This document shows positions 50,920 to 57,241 of a stretch of 64,000 nucleotides of DNA, one piece after another (position 1 is the stretch's first letter; the number at the start of each line of letters is the position of its first letter). Origin of the DNA: Ruminococcus sp. (GTDB taxonomy: Bacteria > Bacillota > Clostridia > Oscillospirales > Ruminococcaceae); assembly GCA_020861185.1 (NCBI GenBank), contig JAJBSV010000002.1:186001-250000 (forward strand), in the 5' to 3' direction. A model generated the notes under the pieces. That model did no database searches. It saw only the letters and a program-made list of their open reading frames with translations, and was not told the DNA's origin. Position numbers and translations under genes: made by a program.

Positions 50920-51987
50920 TTATAAATATTTCTTATATTCGAGATAAGCGTCGTAAACAGCGATTGCGGCGGCGGCTTCAACGCAAGGAACCGCACGGGG
51001 TACTATGCAGGGGTCGTGGCGACCCTTGACCACAAGCTCGCCCTCCGTCATGGAATCGAGCCTTACTGAGTGCTGTTTTTGGGAGATTGACGGCGTCGGC
51101 TTGAATGCGGCTCTGAATGTAAGCGGCATTCCGGTTGTAATGCCGCCGAGGATGCCTCCGCAGTTATTGGTGGTAGTGACTATTTTGCCGTCCTTGATTT
51201 CAAACGGGTCGTTGTTCTGACTGCCTTTTAATTTTGACGCCTCGAAGCCAATCCCGAACTCTATCCCCTTTACTGCCGGGATTCCGAAGACGATGTTTGC
51301 AATCCTGTTTTCCATTCCGTCAAACATCGGGTCTCCGAGTCCTACGGGAAGCCCCAAGACTTTACACTCGACCACTCCGCCGACCGAATCGCCCTCGCTC
51401 TTGGCGGACGCTATGCACTCCTGCATTTTAACGGCGCTCTCGTCGCTAACCGTCGGGAAGGGCTTATCTGCAGTCGATTCAAGGAGCTCGCCTTCGTCGG
51501 AAACATCACCTATAGAAGCGATTCGGGAAATAACGGTGATTCCTAAGGATTCGAGAATCTGGAGGACTATTCCTCCGGCAACGCACAACGGCGCTGTCAG
51601 TCTGCCCGAGAAGTGCCCGCCGCCGGCATAATCCTGAAATCCGCCGTATTTGACGGATGCCGTGAAGTCAGCGTGACCGGGTCTTGGCAAAATTTTAAGC
51701 TCCGAGTAGTCGTTCGAGCGGGTGTCGGTGTTCCTTATGATTGCCGTGAGCGGTGCGCCGCAGGTGACGCCGTCGCGAAGTCCCGAAACGAACTCCGGCT
51801 TGTCGGTTTCCTTGCGAGCTGTAGAATAGGCATTCTTGCCGGGAGCACGGCGGGATGTGAAAGCCTCCAGCTTGTCAAAATCGATTTTTATTCCCGCAGG
51901 GAGCCCCTCGAGGGTCATTCCGATAGCCGCCGAGTGAGACTGCCCGAATATGGTGAGCCTGATGTTACTGCCGATACTGCTTGCCAT
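50920..51987 (-). CDS. aroC: Chorismate synthase
   Basis: A 355-residue enzyme that converts EPSP to chorismate using reduced FMN. Signatures are LTIFGQSHSAAIGMTLEGLPAGIKIDFDKLEAF (first conserved His of the FGQSH/GESH type), RRAPGKNAYSTARKETDKPEFVSGL, RPGHADFTASVKYGGFQDYAGGGHFSGR (second catalytic His region), and RHDPCIVPRAVPCVEAAAAIAVYDA. It is slightly shorter than the roughly 360-390 of many AroC proteins but complete. The start lies 16 bp after the aroA stop. Being FMN-dependent without an obvious reductase domain, it is probably monofunctional. Confidence 0.95.
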   Translation of the reverse strand: MASSIGSNIRLTIFGQSHSAAIGMTLEGLPAGIKIDFDKLEAFTSRRAPGKNAYSTARKETDKPEFVSGLRDGVTCGAPLTAIIRNTDTRSNDYSELKILPRPGHADFTASVKYGGFQDYAGGGHFSGRLTAPLCVAGGIVLQILESLGITVISRIASIGDVSDEGELLESTADKPFPTVSDESAVKMQECIASAKSEGDSVGGVVECKVLGLPVGLGDPMFDGMENRIANIVFGIPAVKGIEFGIGFEASKLKGSQNNDPFEIKDGKIVTTTNNCGGILGGITTGMPLTFRAAFKPTPSISQKQHSVRLDSMTEGELVVKGRHDPCIVPRAVPCVEAAAAIAVYDAYLEYKKYL

Positions 51988-52003
51988 CTTGCACCGTCCT
52001 TAT

Positions 52004-53251
52004 CTATAATTTTATCTTAAGTGTGGAGAAGTCCTCCCAGAAGTCGGGATAGGACTTTCTTACGCACATGCTGTCAAGCGCTGTTACTTTACCGGTTGAT
52101 GCACAGCTTGCGACCGCCGCGCTCATTGCGATTCGGTGGTCGTTACAGCTGTCGACCGTACCGCCGGTCAGATTTTTGACGCCTGTTATGATTATACCGT
52201 CGGGGAGCTCACTCGCATTGCCTCCCGAATTGTTTATAAGAGCGCAGGTCGAGGCGATTCTGTCCGATTCTTTGATTCTGAGGCGTTCGGCGTTGATGAC
52301 TCTTGTCTCGCCCTCGCAGACGGACGCCACGACGCAGAGCGTCGGAATCAGGTCGGGAATCTGAGAAGCGTCAATCGTGACGCCGTGAAGACTTCCCTTT
52401 CTGACGGTCACCGAGTTGCCGTCTATAGCAATATCTGCGCCCATTTCCTTGAGGACTTCGATTGCCGCCTTATCGCCTTGAGTTGAGTCGGGGTTCAAGC
52501 CGGTAACCGTGACTCCCTCATCAGAAAGCGCACCCATGCAGAGATAAAATGCCGCATTGGAATAGTCGCCCTCGACGGTGAAGCTCTCGCCCAAGTCGGG
52601 CTTCTGGGAACCTTTTATATAGTAGATGTCGCCGGTGTGATTGTATTCGATGCCTGACTTCCGAAGAAGCTCTTCGGTCATTGCAATATAGCCCTTTGAC
52701 TGGAGCACTCCCGTCACCCGAAGGGTCGAATCCCCTTCAAGAAGCGGCAATGCCAGAAGAAGCCCCGTTATGTACTGTGAGGAAACGCCCCCGGGGATTT
52801 CGTATTCGCCCGAGGTGAGCATGCCGGAAACCCGGATTGTGGTTTCGGTCTTCGAAATGCTCATGCCGTGAGCAGTGAGTACTTCGTCCAGAGGGCTCAG
52901 CGGGCGGTCGATGAGCCTGCCCTTTGGGATAAAGTCCCCTCCTACTCCCAAAGCTCCGAAAACGGGAATCAGGAATCTAAGCGTCGAGCCGCTTTCTCCG
53001 CACTCGAAAGTGTCTGAGTGCTGACTTGAAACCGGTGAGACGTGCATTTTGTTGTCCTGAATCTCTATATTTGCGCCTGCCGAGTTCATGCAGTCGGCGG
53101 TGGCGATGATGTCATTGGAGATGCCTTTACAGGTGATTTCGACATCATGCGACCCAAGAGCCGCTAAAATCACGGCTCTGTGCGCCTGAGATTTGGATGC
53201 AGGGACGGCTATCGTCCCTGTCCTTTCACCGGGGATGAGTTCTCTTGTCAT
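52004..53251 (-). CDS. aroA: 3-phosphoshikimate 1-carboxyvinyltransferase (EPSP synthase)
   Basis: A 415-residue enolpyruvyl transferase: GTIAVPASKSQAHRAVILAAL (the KSxxxR PEP/shikimate site), ECGESGSTLRFLIPVFGALG, GRLIDRPLSPLDEVLTAHG, GGVSSQYITGLLLALPL, IDASQIPDLIPTLCVVA and the end LRIKESDRIASTCALI plus NDHRIAMSAAVA. It joins PEP to shikimate-3-phosphate. The PEP-loop GESGSTLRF differs from the class I LFLGNAGTA pattern. This places it with class II-like glyphosate-tolerant enzymes by motif, a point that would need assay. It lies one base after aroB's stop. Confidence 0.95.
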   Translation of the reverse strand: MTRELIPGERTGTIAVPASKSQAHRAVILAALGSHDVEITCKGISNDIIATADCMNSAGANIEIQDNKMHVSPVSSQHSDTFECGESGSTLRFLIPVFGALGVGGDFIPKGRLIDRPLSPLDEVLTAHGMSISKTETTIRVSGMLTSGEYEIPGGVSSQYITGLLLALPLLEGDSTLRVTGVLQSKGYIAMTEELLRKSGIEYNHTGDIYYIKGSQKPDLGESFTVEGDYSNAAFYLCMGALSDEGVTVTGLNPDSTQGDKAAIEVLKEMGADIAIDGNSVTVRKGSLHGVTIDASQIPDLIPTLCVVASVCEGETRVINAERLRIKESDRIASTCALINNSGGNASELPDGIIITGVKNLTGGTVDSCNDHRIAMSAAVASCASTGKVTALDSMCVRKSYPDFWEDFSTLKIKL

Positions 53252-53252
53252 A

Positions 53253-54293
53253 TCAAAGCCAATCCTTAAGCTGAGATTTCGGGAGCTTCATGAGCTCGCA
53301 ATGCCCGATTCTACGGGGGACGATTATAGTAATGGAGTCGCCTGAGCCCTTCTTGTCGGAAAGGGCGAGGGTGTACATATCGTCGACCGTGTATTCTGTA
53401 TCGGTCGGGAGACCGTATTTCTCTAAGAGTGCAATAATTCTCTCGCAATCACCATCGCTCAGGTAGCCATACTTTGCGGCGGAACGCGAAATGGTCGCAA
53501 GACCGATGGCGACAGCCTGACCGTGAAGGGTCTTAAAGCCGCTCAAGCCCTCGACTGCGTGACCAACGGTGTGCCCGAGGTTAAGCAGCATTCTCTCGCC
53601 GGTGTCGAACTCGTCGGCCTTGACGATGTCGCGCTTCATGGTGACGCAGGTGGTGATGACGTTTTCGAGCTGATCCTTGGCAGGGGTCTCCTCAAGCTCG
53701 GAGAAGAACTCCTCGCTGAAAAGAACAGCATACTTTATAACTTCGGCACAGCCGCAGAGGTATTCCTCCTCTGGAAGTGTCGAGAGGGTTTTCGGATCGC
53801 ATATAACAGCCGACGGCTGATAGAAGGAGCCGACCTGATTCTTGCCGTTCTCGAGGTTTACAGCGGTTTTTCCGCCGACGGAGGAGTCGACCATCGCAAG
53901 AAGGGTTGTCGGAATCTGGACGAACTGCACTCCGCGCTGATAGGTTGCCGCCGCGAAGCCGCATAAGTCCCCTACCACTCCGCCGCCGAGAGTGACAAGC
54001 AAATCGCTTCTTGTGACGCCGCTTTCGAAGAGGAATTCAAGAAGGTTGATATATGAGCTCAGGCTCTTCGAGCGTTCGCCGTGCGGGACGACGAATTCCT
54101 TCACAACGAAGCCCTCGCTCTCGAGGCTCTTCGTGACTCTCTTACCATAGAGAGGAAAGACGTTGTCATCCGAGACGATGACGGCGGTTTTGCCCTTGAC
54201 AAGGGGCTTGCAGAACTCGCCGCATTTGTCGAGTATTCCGTCTGAAACGGTTACATCGTAACTCCGGGATGCCGTAACATTTACAACACTCAT
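53253..54293 (-). CDS. aroB: 3-dehydroquinate synthase
   Basis: A 346-residue NAD- and Zn-dependent cyclase turning DAHP into 3-dehydroquinate, step 2. Conserved elements are AVIVSDDNVFPLYG, VVPHGERSKSLSSYINLLEFL, LVTLGGGVVGDLCGFAAATYQRGVQFVQIPTTLLAMVDSSVGGKTAVNLENGKNQVGSFYQPSAVICDP, the metal-binding GERMLLNLGHTVGHAVEGLSGFKTLHGQAVAIGL, and VLSDKKG-like ALSDKKGSGDSI. All are present at the usual spacing. The start overlaps the tyrA stop by 4 bp. Confidence 0.96.
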   Translation of the reverse strand: MSVVNVTASRSYDVTVSDGILDKCGEFCKPLVKGKTAVIVSDDNVFPLYGKRVTKSLESEGFVVKEFVVPHGERSKSLSSYINLLEFLFESGVTRSDLLVTLGGGVVGDLCGFAAATYQRGVQFVQIPTTLLAMVDSSVGGKTAVNLENGKNQVGSFYQPSAVICDPKTLSTLPEEEYLCGCAEVIKYAVLFSEEFFSELEETPAKDQLENVITTCVTMKRDIVKADEFDTGERMLLNLGHTVGHAVEGLSGFKTLHGQAVAIGLATISRSAAKYGYLSDGDCERIIALLEKYGLPTDTEYTVDDMYTLALSDKKGSGDSITIIVPRRIGHCELMKLPKSQLKDWL

Positions 54294-55123
54294 CTTCCGT
54301 CTACCTCCGCTTTTATCTTTCTGCCGTCGTCAAGGAGCTTGACAAGCTCTTCTTTATTGTTTTCACGGATTGCCGTGCGATATTGGTCGAGATTTTCGAC
54401 CAGGATATCAAGCTCTTTTATCAAGTTGTCGCCGTTTTCGAGGAACAGCTCCGCCCACATTTCGGGGTTAAGCCAGGCGACGCGAGTCATGTCCTTATAG
54501 CTTCCCGCCGAGAAGCCCTTGTGCTCGCGAGCCGTGGGGCTCTTGATATATGCGTTCGAAACAACGTGGGCAAGCTGGGAGGTGAAAGCAATCATCTCGT
54601 CGTGCTTTTCGGCAGTCGTGACCGAGATGCTTCCGAATCCCGCAGGCTTCAAGAGCTCCTTTGTGTGGCTTAAAAGCTTGATGCTCGGCTCGCCGTTCGG
54701 TACGAGCACCATCGGTGCGCCCTTGTACATGTCGGCTCTGGCGTACTTATAACCGGAATTATGCGTTCCCGCCATCGGGTGTCCGCCGACAAAGGTGAAG
54801 CCGTATTCATCGGCAAGCTTAAAGCCGACCTCGGTGACCTTCCGCTTGGTGCCGCAACAGTCGATTACAACCGGCTTCGAGCCGAAATGCGGCGCGGCTT
54901 TCTCGAGATACTCTATGCAGGCATCGGGATAGACGGATATCAAAACTATGTCGCACTCTGAGAGATTATCCGTAGTCAGTTCGTCATCGACGTCGCCCGC
55001 AAGCTTGAGGTAGTCAAGAGCGGATTTACTTCTGTTCCAGCCGAGGACGGTGTGTCCCGCCTCTTTATAAACCTTGGCAAACGAGGCTCCTATAAGCCCC
55101 AAACCCACGATTCCGGCAATCAT
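54290..55123 (-). CDS. tyrA: Prephenate dehydrogenase
   Basis: A 277-residue NAD(P)-dependent enzyme that oxidatively decarboxylates prephenate to 4-hydroxyphenylpyruvate on the way to tyrosine. It has GIVGLGLIGASFAKVYKEAGHTVLGWNRS (the Rossmann GxGxxG), ECDIVLISVYPDACIEYL, GTKRKV, and the active-site GGHPMAGTHNSGYKYARADMYKGAPMVLVP with the catalytic His, then FTSQLAHVVSNAYIKS. It is the short form with no ACT domain, so tyrosine control must act elsewhere; the Tyr-rich leader peptide is a good candidate. It overlaps aroF and aroB by 4 bp each. Confidence 0.94.
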   Translation of the reverse strand: MIAGIVGLGLIGASFAKVYKEAGHTVLGWNRSKSALDYLKLAGDVDDELTTDNLSECDIVLISVYPDACIEYLEKAAPHFGSKPVVIDCCGTKRKVTEVGFKLADEYGFTFVGGHPMAGTHNSGYKYARADMYKGAPMVLVPNGEPSIKLLSHTKELLKPAGFGSISVTTAEKHDEMIAFTSQLAHVVSNAYIKSPTAREHKGFSAGSYKDMTRVAWLNPEMWAELFLENGDNLIKELDILVENLDQYRTAIRENNKEELVKLLDDGRKIKAEVDGR

Positions 55124-56124
55124 CCGAGTGCAGCCTCCCTGACAGCAGTGATTTTACTGGATAATTTCTCGAACTCTTCAGGACGAAGCGACTGTGCGCC
55201 GTCGCAAAGAGCGTGCATCGGGTCGTTATGAACCTCGATAATGAGTCCGTCGGCGCCTGCCGCTGTAGCCGCCATAGCCATCGGAGGCACAAGTCTTGCC
55301 ATGCCTGTTGCGTGGCTCGGGTCTGCGATTACGGGAAGATGCGAAAGCTCGTGAAGCATCGGGATTGCCGAGATATCCATCGTGTTTCTCGTGTAGTCGC
55401 TGTAGGTTCTGATTCCTCTTTCGCAGAGCATGACCTTCTCGTTGCCGGATGCCATAATGTACTCAGCACTCATGAGAAGCTCCTTGAGGGTATTTGCAAG
55501 ACCACGCTTGAGTAAAATCGGCTTGTCAGTTTTGCCGAGCTCCTTGAGCATTTCGAAGTTCTGCATATTTCTTGCGCCGACCTGCAAAACATCGACGTCC
55601 TCGAACAAATCAAGGTCGTTGGTGCTCATGATTTCGGTTACAATCGGGAGACCTGTTTCAGCGCGGGCAATCTTCAAAAGCTCCAAGCCACGAGCGTGGA
55701 GACCCTGGAAATCATAGGGCGAGGTTCTCGGCTTGAACGCGCCACCTCTTAGCATGTTTGCGCCCGCCGCCTTGACAGCCTTGGCAACCGCAACAATCTG
55801 GTCTTCGCTTTCGACAGAGCAAGGACCGGCTATCATGCAGAAGTTACCGCCGCCGATTTTAACGCCCTTTACGTCTATAACGGTGTCGTCGGGATGGAAT
55901 TCGCGGTTACAGCACTTGAAAGCCTCGGTGACTCTGGTGACGGAATCGACTATGTCAAGACTCTCTATCAAATCCTTGTCGACCTTGGTGGTGTCGCCGA
56001 TGAGACCGAGGACGGTTGTGTACTCACCCTCGGAAATATGGACCTTGATGCCCATTCCGCCGAGCCATTCGATAAGCTGGTTGCGCTTTTCTTCCGATAC
56101 ATTCTTCTTTAATGCTACTACCAT
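55120..56124 (-). CDS. aroF: 3-deoxy-7-phosphoheptulonate synthase (DAHP synthase, class I beta)
   Basis: A 334-residue DAHP synthase, the entry step of the pathway. Residues about 1-70 form a ferredoxin-like regulatory domain ([42 protein letters not shown]), as in Thermotoga, where aromatic amino acids inhibit through it. The barrel (about 85-334) shows [63 protein letters not shown], and [23 protein letters not shown] with the metal ligands. As first gene it sits about 255 nt behind the promoter, after the leader peptide and attenuator. Ribosome binding site GAAAGGAC. Overlaps tyrA by 4 bp. Confidence 0.95.
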   Translation of the reverse strand: MVVALKKNVSEEKRNQLIEWLGGMGIKVHISEGEYTTVLGLIGDTTKVDKDLIESLDIVDSVTRVTEAFKCCNREFHPDDTVIDVKGVKIGGGNFCMIAGPCSVESEDQIVAVAKAVKAAGANMLRGGAFKPRTSPYDFQGLHARGLELLKIARAETGLPIVTEIMSTNDLDLFEDVDVLQVGARNMQNFEMLKELGKTDKPILLKRGLANTLKELLMSAEYIMASGNEKVMLCERGIRTYSDYTRNTMDISAIPMLHELSHLPVIADPSHATGMARLVPPMAMAATAAGADGLIIEVHNDPMHALCDGAQSLRPEEFEKLSSKITAVREAALG

Positions 56125-56181
56125 AATAATTAGTCCTTTCTTTATCCGGAAAGCGGTCTGCCGGTCACTTTGGCAGTTTCA

Positions 56182-56212
56182 CAAAAAAGCTGCACAAGTA
56201 ACCTGTGCAGCT
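56182..56212 (-). terminator. Attenuator terminator before aroF
   Basis: Minus strand AGCTGCACA (56212-56204) pairs perfectly with TGTGCAGCT (56196-56188), 7-nt loop, and the stem is followed by TTTTTTG (56188-56182). It lies 58 bp before the aroF ATG, so it must be bypassed for the operon to be expressed. Confidence 0.93.
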
Positions 56213-56277
56213 GATAAACAAAACTTTTTTGTTGCAACACAAATCACTTTACCTGAGGAATTAGCGCATGGTAAAGT
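56196..56277 (-). promoter_or_regulatory. Pause hairpin and antiterminator of the aro attenuator
   Basis: Minus strand. Segment 1 ACTTTACC (56277-56270, in the Tyr-Phe-Thr codons of the leader peptide) pairs with segment 2 GGTAAAGT (56253-56246). Segment 2 continues as AAGTGATTTGTG (56249-56238) and can instead pair over 12 bp, three of them G-U, with segment 3 CACAGGTTACTT (56207-56196), which is the 5' arm and loop of the terminator. Pairings 1:2 plus 3:4 stop transcription; 2:3 allows it. Confidence 0.85.
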
Positions 56278-56332
56278 AATAATAATATGCAAAGCAGAAA
56301 ACATTGGCAGAGCCAACAGTTTGTTTTGACAT
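56261..56332 (-). CDS. Phe/Tyr-rich leader peptide of the aromatic operon
   Basis: A 23-codon frame too short for usual gene calls: M-SKQTVGSANV then FCFAYYYYF then TMR and TAA. It holds three Phe codons (two TTT, one TTC) and four consecutive Tyr codons (three TAT, one TAC), with no Trp. The start ATG at 56332 has an excellent SD, GGAGAG (56345-56340), 7 nt upstream, and a consensus promoter about 55 bp before it. The Tyr-Phe codons overlap segment 1 of the pause hairpin. A ribosome stalled for charged tRNA-Tyr or tRNA-Phe would therefore cover segment 1, free segment 2 and prevent the terminator. The design is that of pheL/trpL. Function inferred from sequence architecture. Confidence 0.9.
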   Translation of the reverse strand: MSKQTVGSANVFCFAYYYYFTMR

Positions 56333-56359
56333 CGTGCAACTCTCCGTAAATAGTTCATT

Positions 56360-56377
56360 TGAACGCTTCCACGTTCA
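56360..56377 (-). promoter_or_regulatory. 5'-end hairpin of the aro leader RNA
   Basis: TGAACG/CGTTCA, 6-bp stem with a 6-nt loop, within the first about 20 nt of the predicted transcript. It may stabilise the RNA. Confidence 0.4.
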
Positions 56378-56386
56378 TCTTTAATG

Positions 56387-56415
56387 ATTATATACGACCC
56401 GACGAAGTTTGTCAA
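56387..56415 (-). promoter_or_regulatory. aro operon promoter
   Basis: Minus strand TTGACA (56415-56410), exactly 17 bp, TATAAT (56392-56387): full consensus. Such a strong promoter fits control by attenuation rather than by initiation. Confidence 0.9.
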
Positions 56416-56622
56416 GGGGTTTTTGAGAATTTGTTGCTTTAAATCAGCAAATCCGTTTTCGTGTCACATAATTTGAGAAATGTGTACAAATCCGAACCTC
56501 GTTATCCACAAATCTTCAAATCCACGCCCGAACGTTTCACCGCTCTTTCCCCTTTGCATAATGAGATTTTAAAAATCCGGCGCTATAATCTCAACATAAA
56601 CTTCCTAAGGAGGAACGCTAAT

Positions 56623-57060
56623 ATGAAACTCAGAAGATTTTTAGCAATACTCATGAGCCTGTCGCTTATGGTGATGTTGGTCGGATGCACATCAGCTGAT
56701 GACGACACAGAAGACGAAGCCGAAACCACAACAGCGGCGACCACGGCGGAAACCGAAGCAGAGGAAACCGAAGACGACGTTACGGTCGAGGATGAATCCA
56801 CCGAGGACGAAGAGTCAACCGACGACGGCACTGCGGAAGATACCGAATCAGAAGAAGCGGAAGCTACCGAAGATGAGGAATCTACCGACGATACAGAAGC
56901 CGAAGAATCCGAAGATACTGAATCCGAAGAGTCCGAAGACGCTGTAGCCACCGACACGGACAGTGAAGAGGAATCCACCGACGATGAGTCGACAGAAGAC
57001 GAAGTCGCCGAAGACACCGATTCGGAAGAATCTACGGAATCCGAAGACACAGAAGAGTAA
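56623..57060 (+). CDS. Acidic low-complexity lipoprotein
   Basis: A 145-residue secreted lipoprotein: basic start MKLRRFLAILMSLSLMVMLVGC with the lipobox VGC (lipid Cys at about 22). After this the whole mature chain is made of Asp, Glu, Ser and Thr with a few Ala and Val (EDEAETTTAATTAETEAE and many EESTDD/EDTESEE units). It has no hydrophobic core and almost no basic residue, so it should be an intrinsically disordered, highly negative surface filament or Ca2+-binding brush. ATG 56623 follows AAGGAGGAACG. The 5' flank (56416-56622) holds one perfect DnaA box at 56502-56510 and a TATAAT near 56583 but nothing else I recognise. No known family. Confidence 0.75.
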   Translation: MKLRRFLAILMSLSLMVMLVGCTSADDDTEDEAETTTAATTAETEAEETEDDVTVEDESTEDEESTDDGTAEDTESEEAEATEDEESTDDTEAEESEDTESEESEDAVATDTDSEEESTDDESTEDEVAEDTDSEESTESEDTEE

Positions 57061-57081
57061 CCCCGATAATTCTCCTATACT

Positions 57082-57120
57082 AAAAGAAAATCGCTTGCTT
57101 TTGCAGGCGATTTTCTTTTG
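57082..57120 (+). terminator. Terminator after the acidic lipoprotein gene
   Basis: AAAAGAAAATCGC (57082-57094) pairs over 13 bp with GCGATTTTCTTTT (57107-57119). Confidence 0.88.
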
Positions 57121-57170
57121 TAAAAATACCATAGGTGTTTTCTGCTTTTCACAAAACTTTCACACAATTC

Positions 57171-57207
57171 TTAAGCTTAGTTTAAGCTTAATGAGAGAAA
57201 ATATAGC
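57171..57207 (+). promoter_or_regulatory. TTAAG direct repeat before the tannase-like gene
   Basis: TTAAGCTTAGT and TTAAGCTTAAT are in tandem with 11-bp period (TTAAG at 57171 and 57182). TATAGC at 57202-57207 is a weak -10 candidate. The half-site and period equal those before the VTC gene. Confidence 0.5.
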
Positions 57208-57241
57208 ATTAAAGTTTACTTATTACCGAAAGGGTGATATA

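Noticed and set aside
56179-56415. 78-residue minus-strand frame through the aro leader
   Set aside because: It starts at a TTG inside the -35 box and runs through the terminator stem; its sequence matches no family, and the short leader peptide in another frame has the proper SD and codon content.
56502-56510. Perfect DnaA box TTATCCACA, possible origin
   Set aside because: It is a single box with no cluster, no dnaA/dnaN neighbourhood and no clear unwinding element; a chance or local regulatory site is more likely.
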